A stretch of 64,000 nt of DNA. Source: Penicillium oxalicum (taxonomy: Eukaryota; Ascomycota; Eurotiomycetes; Eurotiales; Aspergillaceae). The notes under the pieces are model-generated. The model was not told the DNA's origin, made no database searches, and saw only the letters and a program-made list of their open reading frames with translations. Each line of letters begins with the position of its first letter. Position 1 is the stretch's first letter. The DNA lies in contig NC_064656.1 of the NCBI RefSeq assembly GCF_001723175.1, positions 2,108,001-2,172,000 of the forward strand, in the 5' to 3' direction. Below are positions 34,826-46,871 of the stretch, one piece after another. A program made the translations under genes and the position numbers.

Positions 34826-35194
34826 TCAATCATCCGCCCCAGAAACAATCTTCCATGACTTCGCATATGGAATCTCCACATCGGGATTTGTGCAAGTATT
34901 ATTCAACAGAACCTTGCTCGGGCCCTCGCAATGCTCATTCAAAAACCCTTGAACAACAGTATCATCTTTTCCAAACGATGCCGCGTACGAATAAGCTCGT
35001 TGGCCCTCGTTGAGGTTGATGCAAATTTCAGACCCTGTCCCGTCGGCCGTAAAGAAGAGTTGGCCGTTTTGTGGTAGGTCACCGCAACTCAGCCCGTCCC
35101 ATGCATCAAAGTACCACCAGTCGACGGGGTTGGTGGCGAGTGTGGACGATATGAGGGTGATAAGTGGGAGTATTGAGAGATGGAGGGCTCGCAT
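34826..35194 (-). CDS. Small secreted protein with four cysteines
   Basis: A 122-residue protein with a clear signal peptide (RALHLSILPLITLISSTLA), likely cleaved near residue 20. The mature part of about 100 residues has four cysteines (in LSCGD, EICIN, EHCEG and NTCTN), enough for two disulfide bonds, and one N-x-T/S site at NNT. It begins with an aromatic-rich VDWWYFDAWDG stretch. No intron is needed. I do not recognise a family; size and Cys pattern resemble small secreted or effector-like fungal proteins, but no function should be assumed. It has its own promoter and no close neighbour. Confidence 0.75.
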   Translation of the reverse strand: MRALHLSILPLITLISSTLATNPVDWWYFDAWDGLSCGDLPQNGQLFFTADGTGSEICINLNEGQRAYSYAASFGKDDTVVQGFLNEHCEGPSKVLLNNTCTNPDVEIPYAKSWKIVSGADD

Positions 35195-37136
35195 GACGAG
35201 TTGGATATGGAAGAAGTAGCAAGATGTGGAGGAGGTTCACGGACTGTGATAGCTTATAATAGGAGGGAGATGGTAATAGATACGTTGGAGAAGTTGCTCG
35301 TCGGTGGTCGTTAGGTTCTTGGGAGGTCAACGTGAGCAGATCTGGCTGTTTGACTGTTCCCCTTGAGAGAGCAGGATAAATCTCGAACTCTCAGGTTCGT
35401 CAGCATGGAAATAGTGGGCTAGTCGTGACTCAAGGTTGTAGATCCAGGTTGTGTCCTTATATTGTCGATCGTGGACGTTTTGGGATGATTTCCGCTTTGG
35501 GTAATGCAGCCTCGATACAGGGTCAAGAATGACACTAGCGGGGAAGTGTTGATCTCATTGATTTCTGCTACCTACCCATTGTATATACCTGCCAGTCTAG
35601 CGGAGCTAGGGTATCTATCATATGCTTCCATCCGCGTCGAGTTTTCCAAAACATGTATCTGACGAGAAACCCATTGTGTATCCAAACGCGAGAGGGTCCC
35701 GCTGGAGGATACCGAGAATCATTTGAACCAAGAGATGCATTTCTGTTGTGCTTTAGCGAGGCTGCAAGCATCTGCAATACTTCTAGTCGTCAAGTGCGTA
35801 CCAGAATCGAAATGTAACCCCCAAAAATCATCCTATTCCTTCTGATGCTCATAATATCGATATTCAGCCCGCCCGAGCCAGCGAGAGCGATGCAAACCCA
35901 ACGACCAGATTTCGGCGAATCTCACTAGCCTCATGACATTGCGAACTTCTGCTTGATTTTTTTTGCAACCACCAGAGCTTGATTAGTAGTCGGACACCCC
36001 TGAAAGGATAGCTTAATTTCTTCCTAAACCTCAATTCTTTCAGTGCCGCTCCTCGAGCTCCACACGCAGCGCCAGCCGGGCGTCAAATCCGGTGGTGACG
36101 CTGCCAATGGTTATTCTGCTGGTTTGAAAACACCACAGCGCAAGGCGGTCAGCTGCACAGACCTCCGAGGGCGCGTGCTAAAGTCATGGTCACGTGATAA
36201 AACGAAGACACCGCCATTCGTTCGAAAGTTGCGCAAATGAACTTGTAACGTTCTAACCACACCGCCCGGCCTATTGTCCCTAGTTGGCCAATGTCAACAG
36301 TATCCGCCAGAATCAAGGTCCACGGCAATACGTATGCAATGATGTGGTCATGGGCGCGGCAAGATACGTACATCCCGGGCCGCGTGGCAGTTTTTCAACA
36401 CTTCGAATGTTTTCAATGGACATGAAAAAGGAAATGTTGTGACCTTGATAGAAACGAAAAGTGCCGCGCGTCTTTGTCTTTGTTCTGTTGTACCAGTGTT
36501 CTAGTGTCTGATGAGCCCAGAATGAAGACTGGATGTTCAGCAATTACGGCGCTGAGGACGATGCTACTTTGAGAATAACTTTGTGATTTCGAGAGATTGG
36601 CCAAATGAGATTGATGATGGTCCTAAATATGGGAGTATAATTCTTTATTGCAAGATTTCTTCTTTCTTGAAACCCAGTGGCAGGCTCGATTCAGGGGGTA
36701 TGGCGTATCGGACATGATCGATCAAGGACAAGACAAAGCTGTGTCATGGAGGGAAATACCCTTGCAGACCTTTCCGCATGACATCCAAGGGCCAGCCTGA
36801 GACTGTATACAGTGTCCGTCCATGCCGGCAGAACAAAGAGAGAAAGATAGGAGGAGAGTCCGACGGAAACGACCGGAGACAAAAAAGACAGTACCAACTG
36901 GGTATAAACCAAGGACCTGAAACACCGGCTCAAAAGAGCCATCAAATCCCAAGGAAAAAGCCAAGAAGCCAACGCGGATCTATCAGGAGGGGGAGGGGAA
37001 CAAGCACAACTTTCTATCGCATGAGGAAATGACGAATTGCCGGTGAGAGTCCACCGGACACTTGCGAAGAAAAGAAATATTTTTAAATAAACAGCAACTT
37101 GTGGTCGATGTACATGATCCACTCGGAGTACGCTGT
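35195..37136. other. Intergenic stretch, no supported gene
   Basis: About 1.9 kb with no recognisable coding region. A CACGTGA element occurs at 36191-36197. Short open frames on both strands lack any familiar motif. Confidence 0.5.
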
Positions 37137-37859
37137 TTAACCGCTGTAGCCAAGAGTGGCCACCAGGCGGACAGGGCCAGCAGCGAGGTTACCACCGATG
37201 CCACCGATATCAGTCTCAGCCGCAGTATAAGCGTTGTCCACGACAGCAGCACCGGGGGTGATAGAAGAGCAAGTTCCGCCCACAGCATCGCAAATCTTCA
37301 TACCCTGAACGTCAAGACCGGCGTTCTGAGCAGCGATGGCCGAAACGTCGAAACCAGACCAGGCATTGTTGACGGAGGAACCAAAGTCAAACTCACCCCA
37401 GGTGGACGCATATCCACCATTGGAGTCGGTGGGGATCGAGCCCGGGGCGGCAGCAAAGCCTCCGTTGGTGTCCTCGTCAAAGGCAAAGTAGGCGCTGGAG
37501 CCGGCGGCAATGGTGGTGGTTTTGCAGGCGTTGCCGTACCAGCCATCCATGCGGCCGTCAGGACCGTACTTGTTCCAGATGGCGACGGTGTAGGAGTCGG
37601 TGGAGGGGGCTTGGATCTCCATCACGTATTTGTACTGGCTGGCGGTGGAGGCAGAGATCTCGATGATGTTGCTGCCGTAAGGGCTACCAACGTTGCCGGC
37701 GTAGGTGTTGCCGCTGCCAATGGGGTTGGTGGCACTACCGAAGCCCGAGGTGGAATAAGAGCTGCTGGAGGAGTCATCACGACGCTCGGGGTTGGCGGGG
37801 AGAGCGAAGGTGTTGGTGGCCAAAGCTGCGAGCAGCAGGAAAGACTTGGTGAACTGCAT
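37137..37859 (-). CDS. Asp f 4-like secreted protein
   Basis: A 240-residue intronless gene for a secreted protein of the Asp f 4 allergen family. The signal peptide is MQFTKSFLLLAALATNTFA, followed by a short propiece ending at a Kex2-like ERR. A Ser-rich linker leads to the conserved domain with SNIIEISASTASQYKYVMEIQ, IWNKYGPDGRMDGWYGNACK, SSAYFAFDEDTNGGFA and TWGEFDFGS. Four cysteines are present (one in NACK, the others in KICD and GTCSS, with pairing likely). The biological role of Asp f 4 is unknown; it is an extracellular or cell-wall associated protein. A long open frame on the opposite strand over the same bases is a codon-use shadow. Confidence 0.93.
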   Translation of the reverse strand: MQFTKSFLLLAALATNTFALPANPERRDDSSSSSYSTSGFGSATNPIGSGNTYAGNVGSPYGSNIIEISASTASQYKYVMEIQAPSTDSYTVAIWNKYGPDGRMDGWYGNACKTTTIAAGSSAYFAFDEDTNGGFAAAPGSIPTDSNGGYASTWGEFDFGSSVNNAWSGFDVSAIAAQNAGLDVQGMKICDAVGGTCSSITPGAAVVDNAYTAAETDIGGIGGNLAAGPVRLVATLGYSG

Positions 37860-40843
37860 TTTGATAAAGAGAGAGGGAGAGACGGTTTGAATGATTGATC
37901 ACGTCAAGTGAGTATGGAGGAAGAGACCGGTTGGGATGAAGATCCTGGACAAGTCACTATGCAAAGGACTTGAAAGAAAGGAATGACAGAAGTTCTCAAA
38001 ACTTCCTAAAAAGAATGAAGGTAACAGAGAAGAAACAAGGAGTGTATCCAAGGGAATGACAGTGATGTGATGAGAAAGGAAAGAACAAAGTGATCCAGCT
38101 GGAAATCAAAGACCATCTTATATCTATCTACGCGGCTAGATTTTTCCTCCTCAAGGCGACAGAATTTGATGAGACCCCGCCACGGCTTTCAGTCTCCTAC
38201 TGCCACGAAGACCCAAAAGCCTCGTTGTGGGCGTTGTACCTGGCCCAGTACCTGATCGGATCCAACGACCCAAGGGAAGGGCCACGTAGGAGACTTTCTG
38301 ATACGTCAAAGGCTGGCGTGGCCACTAATGAGGAGCAAAGGAATCAAAATTCGTCCACGCGGATTCCAGAAGGGCCGATACCGTGGCCTTGACGTATGAG
38401 CCTGTGGAACATATTGGAGCCAGCGGGGGTGAAAGGCTTGGGGAGAAGTCACGGATTGGTATATGCATGAGAAAAGAAGGCGCTTGTCCATGGTACGGGT
38501 AAACAAATGGTCGTTGCAGTGATAACCTGGACTTGATCCCAATTGGCCAGGCCTTTTGTAAACAGACACTTCGGGATTGAGTTGATAGGAACAATTGATG
38601 ATTCGCAGAGCCAGAAAAAGTAGCGAATGGCTAGGTTGACAAATAGCCAGTCATCATCAGCGACAATGACCTGGGTGTCCATTCGGATCAAGTCTGTGTG
38701 TCTTCGCGGCATAAAGACAAAGTATGGTTGACACTTGGTCCATGGATCGTGCAGAGAGACACCCAAACAAGGCCGGGGGCCCCTCCCTTTGTCACGGACA
38801 CAAATTCCCCAATATTACACCAGATAAGGTTGCAGATATTTGAGGGACAAGTCCTGTCTGGCTGGTACCTTTGAGATATCTGAAATTTAGCTTCTGTCCT
38901 TGACCAAAACATCCTGCCACGCCATCAGTGGAAGATGTATTCGCCAGCGAAGAGCATCTACATGGCCCATAGAGGAAAAACATTAAACTTTTACGTTGAT
39001 GTGAGTGGCACTTTTTCTCTTCCAGTCGCATTGTGTCCTGGGTGCCATCGAGTGGACCGTCGCTTGCTCGGCAGCGTAATCTCTCTTTAGTGAATGAGCC
39101 ATCCAAAAGGCAGACTGGAGCGCCGATGGACTGGGTGTGATTTTTGTTGCGGGTACAATGGCAACTGATGTGATTCTAGACCCGTCGTTCATGTGGAGTG
39201 GGGTCGTGAAGAGGAAAATGGATCTCGTGGATAATGGACTTGTACCTTTAATGAGAAGAAGTACATGAGATCGAGAGGCTGAGCCTCCTACATGAACAGG
39301 TTCAACTCGAGATACGATGAATTTGGTCTTCCTTTTCTGGAGGCTGTTTCCTCAACAGTGTCCATTAGACTCTTTGGATAACGCTCATTCACCTTCAATT
39401 TTCGGGTCAGGGGTTGGACCAAGTATCAGCTTCCTGGTGTTTCTGTGGTTTTTTCCCGACAACCCGACTTTTTTGCTCCGTGGAATTCCAACGAATGGTC
39501 CCTCACGGCTTTGTAAAAGCATGCTGATTGGGTAACATGGTCCCCAAATTTGGGGTTGCATGTGTCGTTCTATCCAATCATACTGCTCTTCGCAGTCTTG
39601 GCAGGGCAAGACACTAACCACACCAATCAGAAATGAGTCACATGCAACTTTTTCTCTGGTTGACGAAGAAATTCCCACGGACAGTCACGCAGCTCCGGCC
39701 AGACGAAGCGGTTGATCCTTCTGTGGTCAGAAAGTCAAGGGCAAACAAAAGTTCACGTGGCAGCGCACGCGCACATTTGTCACCTTGAAAACTGCCCGAG
39801 TTTCGGCATCACGTCTCGTGTCCCGAGAATTTGAAGAAAACTGTCAATTCATTCTGCGCATCGTGGGACGTTCATTTGCAAGGCTGGAAACACATTATTG
39901 TACACAAATTTAACGGATCAAACCTTTACACGCCAGCAGCCTCCACGGGGTGACGTCGCCCGAGTGGCGATGCTGAAAGTCACACAATAACAAAATAAAA
40001 TTCTGCACGGAGTAGTAGGCAAAGTCACGCCGTGCACTGGAGACCCCACTCTAACTGCTTGGGAATACACAACCCACTGAATAGTGGCTATATGGCCGAG
40101 TCTAGACAAGAGATGCGCAGAGAACTCGGGAGATACAAGACTGGCTACCTTTGCGTGGCTGCTCTTTCAGGAAGGTTAGCCGCGACATCATCTTCCTTTT
40201 ACTAACCCTCAATGGGGTCGATCAACTGCTCCGCCATTCTTGACGTATCTTCTCCAGCAGAAAGGGCATTCGGTGACAAGTGACATTTCTAATAGGTAGT
40301 ATGAGGCATGAGCCGCACATATGTAAGCAAGCACACGAGACCATCCGTCTCGGCGGACCCTTTACCGCCATGACGGGGAACATGTGGGAGAGACACACGT
40401 ATGTAGCGGTCACTGGCGGATCTCAGACAACTCATCGATATATGGAAGTACCATGTACATGGGTCTGCATTAAAAGAATGTTCTCTCGGACGCGTTCAAA
40501 TTCTCGCGCTTTTGGTCCGCGCAACATGCTCCACCAGTACCAACTAGGTCCGTAGTCAGCAAGTTGAAAGTACTAGGTAGGCCTGGGTCCAGAGCCAAGT
40601 GATTCCCAATGCAATCAATAAATCAACAAACAAATGGCCTCAATAGTTAGGTACCCATGTATTTTTAGGTAATCAAAAAGTCGGGATCGTCCGGGAGAGC
40701 TGAGACATGTTAAAGTCTACACTTTGGCGATGAGAGTGTTGATGTCATAGCATTGATGGGTTCAGTTGGATTCACCGAGAGGACGCACTGAAAGCATTTA
40801 ATCGGGACCAGGAGCCCGTGAGATTCTTCCACTTGAGTGATGG

Positions 40844-40878
<35 letters not shown>

Positions 40879-41437
40879 GTGCGCTCTAGACCCAATGACG
40901 AAGCCACCTCTGCCTGGGTAGTCGTTGGGCATTGCCACTAGGGGCGGTAGAACATGGAACAGAATACAGCGGTTTCTCATTGGTTGATGAAACAAAGTCA
41001 AGAATACAGTACACAGTTTAAAGCAAAAAGAAAACGGGAAACTCACTGAGTAGATTGTGAACAGCTTAGGAACCGAGATGGAGACCCAATTATTGAGCCG
41101 ATGGCCAATACGAAGTAGTATTGATCCTCAAGACTTTCACACTGGAGATACGCAGCAATCCCGTAACTCCATTGCCTGGTATATTATATCGTGGGCTGTC
41201 CAGATGCAGTCCGACAGGAGACATGATCACATTAATCATCACAAACAAAAAGGTATCCAAAAGCAGAGATCCCACCCCCCAAAATATAGAAATGGAAAAA
41301 AGAAAACAACAAGAACGCTCGAGTCAGCTGTGCCAGCCCCATTCGCAGTTCCAGCTCCGATCTAGGCGGCACAGTCCGAGTAGAATCATGTGCATTGAAA
41401 AAAGGAGTCTCAAGGATCGTCGTTCATCGCTCAGGTT
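37860..41437. other. Long gene-poor stretch (3.6 kb)
   Basis: The longest stretch without a recognisable gene in this window. It holds the Asp f 4-like promoter, a (GAT)n microsatellite at 40838-40876, and scattered short open frames with no domain signature. No transposase or reverse-transcriptase motif was seen. Confidence 0.5.
40838..40876. repeat. (GAT)n trinucleotide microsatellite
   Basis: About twelve GAT/ATG units, slightly interrupted at the start, in non-coding sequence downstream of the GMC oxidoreductase gene. Confidence 0.93.
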
Positions 41438-43367
41438 TCAGATGCGGTAGCGGCTCTTGATAATATCCGAGACTTTCTCAGCCACGGCGTATATCGTGGC
41501 GGTCAGATGACCGCACACCTGAAACGGAATTACCGAAGCATCAACTACTCGGACGTTTTTGGTGCCGTAGACCTTGAGCGTAGAGCTGACCACGCCTCCT
41601 TTCTCACGAGGAAGCATGCTAGCGGTACCCACAGGGTGATAGTTGGTCCGGTCTGCGCGTCAAAATGTCAGTGAGGATTCATCATATACAATTCTTTGCC
41701 ACCAAAACTTACAATTCGACTTGACCCAGTCATGCCACTCAGATTCTGGTGCATTGTTTGGTAGGTTGTCGAGGCCAGGAGCAAATTCGTCCCCGACAAG
41801 GCCGCTCAAAGGATTCGTTGAAAAAGCCTTGCGAATGAATTTGGCTACGTCCACTTGAGCGTCGAGATCTTGGCCGAACTGGAAAAAGTTGGGGTTGATC
41901 GCAGGTGTCACTGAAGGATCCGCAGATTTGATGTGGACGTTCCCTCGCGCAAATGGAAGCAAAGGCCAGTACTCAGCAGAGAATGTGTCGAGAATAGGAA
42001 GTAAGACGACTTCGGCATATGGAACCTGTGCTTTAAAGATCAAGTCATGTTGGGTCTGGAAAGCCTCCAGAATGTTGCTCTCCGACACTGCTCCGTTAGA
42101 TGAGTTAGCAACAACCTTAGCGTACTCTGTCATACTCGACTTGACATAGGCCGCCACATTCGAGACGTTGTTGCCGTAGAGTTGGTTCGCTGACGGAAGG
42201 ACAGAGAAGGTTGGTGAGCCGAGCCAAAACTCTAAGCCTTGGTAGGTGATGCCGTTGTTCGTCTGGTCCTGCAAGTTCTCACCCACGGTGGCAATGTCAA
42301 CCTTGACGGGAATGTCATACTTACTGAGGATGTCCGGGTTACCAATCCCGGACAATTCCAAGATAGCGGGAGATTTTACAGCACCCGCCGCTAAGATGAC
42401 TTCCTTGGTGGCGTAGATTGTCTCCATGCCGTGTGAGTTCTTCACCTCGACTCCGATTGCCGTGGCTTCGCTTCGGGTGTCATTGGCCCAAATAATTCGA
42501 TTTGCGAAAGTGTTGGTGAGGATCTTGAGATTAGACCGGTTTTGGTAAGGCCAATAATACGCTCTGGCCGAGTCCTCACGGATGTTTTCCACTGGATCAA
42601 CTGTGTTCGGATGTGAGGTGAGGCCGACCATGTTGCCACCGTTGACATCGCGGTTGAACGGAACACCTAGTTGGTTAAATGTCTCGTCAAGGGCAGGAAG
42701 CACGGTACGATTGGTGATCAGTGAAGGCCAGCCCACTTTCAACGCGCCTGACTCCCCGTGATAAGTGATATAGTAGTCTGCCCCTCGAGATATTTGATTT
42801 CGAGTCGGAATTTGGAACTCCTCAGATTTCTTGAAATAAGGAAGCAAGCTTTTCCAGCTCCATCCGTCGTTTCCGAACTGCTCCCAAGCATCGATTTGAG
42901 CGCTTTGTGCTCTTGTGTAAGCCATTCCTGCGCGTCCACGCCTTCGTCAGCAACTCTGGAAGGGGCAAAGGTTTGAAAGTTTTCTGCTGTGTCGTCCTTG
43001 CTTCGTCAGTCTGCTCACCATTGATTGTACTCGTTCCCCCAATGGCTTTTCCGGCACGCATAATTTGTCTTCCACCACCTGCGTACTCTTGAGGTACTGT
43101 TGGATATGCCCAGTCGATGTGAGTGCCAAAGGCACGGCCGTAGCCACTGACGTTGGTGACATTGGGGTTGTTGTACACCGAATCGCCCGCCTCGATCACC
43201 GCAACTGTGATATCTTTGTTTTCGGAAAGTCGATTCGCTACGACAAGTCCACTCGTCCCCCCGCCGACAATAACGAAATCGTATTTGGGCGAATTGGCGT
43301 GATTTGTTGCTTCTGCTGTACCTAGAAGAACAGCCAGTAAAGCGATGGCGGAAATGTGTGTCTTCAT
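41438..43367 (-). CDS. Secreted GMC oxidoreductase (glucose oxidase-like)
   Basis: A 592-residue FAD-dependent GMC oxidoreductase. Exons are 43367-43019, 42927-41713 and 41652-41438; joins are I-N-G-M-A-Y and K-S-N-Y-R-T-N-Y. A signal peptide (MKTHISAIALLAVLLGTAEA) indicates secretion. The FAD-binding start is YDFVIVGGGTSGLVVANRLSE, followed by GKAIGGTSTINGMAY (the second GMC signature region). Signature 2 is around GAVKSPAILELSGIG. The catalytic pair is the His of NYHPVGTASM and the His of VCGHLTATIYA near the C-terminus. Length and layout match glucose oxidase and related sugar or alcohol oxidases, which use O2 and release H2O2. Many N-x-S/T sites are present. The substrate is uncertain: aryl-alcohol, glucose and other sugars are all possible. 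Confidence 0.92.
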
Positions 43368-45974
43368 CTCGAGATATTCAGCGAAAACGAAAGTAAATGA
43401 TGGTCTTGATCGCCGTAAGGCAAAGAAAAGTAACACAGGTTCTGTGAGAGCATCTGACACTCTCTTTATGTTCTTCTTGGGTTCTTGCCTCTGCCCTTCC
43501 AAGCGGGTTCCCGGCCAACGCTGGAATGCACGCAAAGGCTTCCTGTGGAATGCCACGGGTGTTTTGCCTGAGCAATACAAAGCGATCGAGAGAATACGGT
43601 CAACATGGAAAAAAATAAGTTCTGATTTCTGATTGAATACCGAGTGAGTACCGAGACATTGAAAATGAGGCAAAAGGAGTTAACTAACATATGCCGTTAT
43701 GATGGACCTTGCCCTACGACTCGTGTTCCACAATGCTTCAGCTGGATGTATGGAGTGATGTCCTCGGAAGCGACACAGAAGCAAGTGCGATCGATCAAAG
43801 TAGATATTTTTGCTTTCTTATGCGTAATCTTGAGAGCTCTCTGCTTTGTGAAGCTTTTGTATATTATGAATTTTTTTCAAACATCCCCCCGATACATCAG
43901 TAGACAACCAAGCCCCGTCGCCTTTGCTCGCGACCCCAAAATCACGTGTTTTCACTGTATTTCCAGGCACACGACGGGTCGTAAATTCAAGATCTCAAAT
44001 CAGACTTGACTGGAAGACAAGACGGGTCAAAGCCAAGCACTATCCTTAGAGAAGTGAGCTCTGTGGATAACAGGCTACACATATTTTGAGGCTTGTCAGA
44101 CTTTTTTTTTCCAAAAATCCAGTCATGTTTCCTTCGCAGAGGTCAGCACGCGCGAGATTGGCCCCTGCACTGCGATTCATAGTCTCGACGCTTAATGCAA
44201 TTGCACTAATAGATGCATTGAGTTCAAAATGTAGAAGAATTCAAAGACTCTAATCTCCTAGATCCGATTGAAATCAGCGATGCTCAGCTTGCGATGGAAT
44301 ATGCGAGAGAAAAGCGATGATATATTAGGCGTGTTCTTCAGCCCCGGAGTATTAATAACTGGCCCGGACTCCTCAACTCTTAAGTGGCTCTACTGAGGTA
44401 TCAGTATCTCAGGAAAGGTCTCCCAGTGTCAATCGTCTGTCGCACAAACCCTCTTGATCCTCACGTCCGTTGGCGGGTCAAAGCTCTGTTTGGTAGTGAC
44501 ACACTCATTTCATTCACCTGCTGATAGCTTGAGATATTGCGGAGCTCATGCAAATTGGTCAAACGTCAAAAAGTGCCTCAGGTGCCGTTTATGCTCCCGT
44601 CTACCACGTGCCTTGCGACCAATCGCCTGGATATGTGCCCTCCACATGAAGATGACGACTGCCATGGCTATGCTTGACGAGCATCATCATTTTCTGAGAG
44701 TTCGATACAATGATCACATTGATCGTTTATCAGCTGCGCAATATCGAAAAATATATAATACTTTGATTGCTGGTTCTCTGATGAAAAGGTACGGAATTTT
44801 CAGCGCCGCCCAAGTTGTAACTAATTCGCAGCGATATTTCATCACGTCCAGATACGCCCGTCTTATGGTTGAAAGCGATGGAGAGGTCCCGAACAAGGTT
44901 AACACACAGTTACGTGACACAACACGAGATGAGGAAGCTCTCCAGCCACCTATTGCTAGCTGTTGAAAACGGTCAGACCATTAGTTGCAACATCAAAGTG
45001 ACAGTCTTGTTGAGTTGAAACTATCTCTTCCAGTCTGATTTTGGAAGAGACTTCGATTTTGCAGCGGGTAAGCGAAAGCGTCCAGCTGAGCATTGAGAGC
45101 TCTCGCAACGCAGAAACGTCAACTGAAAAGAAAGCTGTGGTGAGCAATTGGGATTTCCATCTATATGTTGCCCAGGCTGCTGAGTTGAGCGGATCCATTC
45201 ATTTTGGACGGCGAGTGCTATTGGCGTCTCGTTCCGACCTTCGAAAATTCCGTCCATAGCGGAGACATTTCTACATTGAAACCACAGATTACCCATCGAT
45301 TAGATTTTGTGTCCTTTGAATTGATCTCAAAATTTCCCATGTCGACTGACAAGGAAAGAATCTACATGCAGAGGCAGCTGATGCCTGACGACCTTTTATC
45401 AAAGCCTTTACATTCGATTGAAACGTGACATCAAAACGCGACATCAAAACGCGTGGGAACTGAGGTGAGAGCAACAGCAAATCGAAACAAACTGTTACGA
45501 GATCTCAATCTTGAATCATCAACAAGTCATTTTCACGGAAAGCCCTCTCTAGCTGCCATCCGTGAAGGCAGCTGCCCCGACGGTTGAAGGCTTGGGGGCT
45601 AAGCGTATTTGGTTACTATCTACTGCACCGTGGTGCTCCACCTTCCCTCGGGGCTTCATCGCGACTTCCTTGTATCCTGTTGAGATGTTGACTGCAACTG
45701 TTGATTGTTCCTTCCCGCTGAAAGGCTCGTTGCCGTTGACACCGTGTTGATGTCCCCAGTCGTGCCCTTATTTGTTTCGTTCGTCTCTTTCTCTCCGTCT
45801 CCTCTTCTTCTCTCTCCCCACACCTCTGCTAGTCTGCTGCGAGCTTTGATCTCTGTTCATTGCGATACGCATTCTTCTCTGGTGTTCCTGCGCGTCCTCT
45901 CTGAGGATTATCTTCCCTTTTTCATTTCTCCCCTTTCCATTTTCCCTTTTTGATCCTCTGTTTGTTTCGCTGCA
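43368..45974. other. Intergenic stretch with a short tandem repeat
   Basis: This 2.6 kb region lies between the GMC gene start and the repeat-protein start. Open frames of 70 to 170 codons around 44454-45428 have no recognisable domain and I do not call them genes. A 13-base tandem repeat occurs at 45427-45452. The 200 bases before 45974 are strongly pyrimidine-rich, typical of a fungal promoter. Confidence 0.5.
45427..45452. repeat. 13-base tandem duplication
   Basis: Two perfect adjacent copies of GACATCAAAACGC in non-coding sequence. Confidence 0.85.
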
Positions 45975-46871
45975 ATGACCCTTCCGGCTATTTGCTCACC
46001 TCGCTTTGCCCGCCTCCTGCTTTCTGGGAGTGGGCAAATGCCCACTCTCAACCTGGGAAAGGCATTGAATGTCCGCCCCAAGGAAGAGAAGAAGCCGATC
46101 TACTTCCCCGGCATGACGCCTCTGGCTCGTCCATGGCGCCTTGCTCCATGGAGACGGGCCCCTGGTGAGGGCTTGCAGAAGGATGCTCCCGTTTCTGAAG
46201 CCAAGCGGGCTTCGCAGTCGGCTCCTCAGTTGCGTGTCGAGGAACCTTCGCAGGTTTCTCACTCAGGCCTGACGACCGCGTTCCCTCCCCCCCCCGTTCC
46301 CATCCTGAAGCGTGCCGGCGACTCGGTGAAGCGTCATGATCGCCACGTTTCCTTTGGCGACGTTTCCGTGAAAGAGTACGTGCCGTTCGTCGAGGCTGTC
46401 TTCTCTCCTGCCCTGCCCGTTGCCCCTGCCCTGCCTGCCCCCATCCTCAAGCGCGCCGGTGACTCAGTGAAGCGCCATGATCGCCATGTTTCATTTGGAA
46501 ACGTGGTTGTGAGCGAATATGTGCCGTTCACCCAGCCTGCTTGCCCCCGTACACTGCCCACTTCTTGCGTTCTGCCCTTCCCCATCCTGGAACCCTCCGG
46601 CGACCCAGTGAAGCGTGATGATCACCACATCTCCGAAAAAGATGTACCTGTGAACGAGCATGTGTTCCCCCCTCCCCGATGGGCATTCTTCCCTCCTCGG
46701 CGCCTTGAGCCTCCTCATCTTCCCTCGCCTCCACGTCCAGTGGAGGACGCAATGGACAACGATTGCCGGCCACGTGTGGATGTCTCCGTTCCTGGCTCCT
46801 CTTTGAAGGACTGGGCTGTTGGCACCGCTTGTTGCGTAGCCTTCGTGGGGATTGTGATGTGGCTCAGTTGA
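45975..46871 (+). CDS. Tail-anchored protein with RVxF-like internal repeats
   Basis: A 298-residue intronless, proline-rich and basic protein. It contains three copies of a ~30-residue unit spaced exactly 47 residues apart: 109-138, 156-185 and a degenerate third at 203-230. The unit starts PILKRAGDSVKRHDRH and continues VSFG-x-V-x-V-x-EYVPF. Each of the first two copies contains R-H-V-S-F, which fits the K/R-x-V-x-F docking motif for protein phosphatase 1. The third copy has lost it. The C-terminus (280-297, WAVGTACCVAFVGIVMWL) is a single hydrophobic segment with almost nothing after it, the layout of a tail-anchored membrane protein. There is no signal peptide. I recognise no named family; phosphatase docking at a membrane is inference. 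A strong pyrimidine-rich promoter precedes the ATG. Confidence 0.75.
   Translation: MTLPAICSPRFARLLLSGSGQMPTLNLGKALNVRPKEEKKPIYFPGMTPLARPWRLAPWRRAPGEGLQKDAPVSEAKRASQSAPQLRVEEPSQVSHSGLTTAFPPPPVPILKRAGDSVKRHDRHVSFGDVSVKEYVPFVEAVFSPALPVAPALPAPILKRAGDSVKRHDRHVSFGNVVVSEYVPFTQPACPRTLPTSCVLPFPILEPSGDPVKRDDHHISEKDVPVNEHVFPPPRWAFFPPRRLEPPHLPSPPRPVEDAMDNDCRPRVDVSVPGSSLKDWAVGTACCVAFVGIVMWLS
46299..46664 (+). repeat. Three 141-base-spaced coding repeats
   Basis: In-frame repeats inside the tail-anchored protein gene: 46299-46388, 46440-46529 and 46581-46664. The first two share long near-identical DNA segments while the third has diverged, so the array grew by internal duplication and then decayed. Confidence 0.85.

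Noticed and set aside
37062..37898. 278-codon Gly/Val-rich open frame on the plus strand
   Set aside because: It is the antisense shadow of the Asp f 4-like gene.
44454..44966. 170-codon open frame
   Set aside because: No signal peptide, domain or splice support was found; composition looks random, so it is not called a gene.
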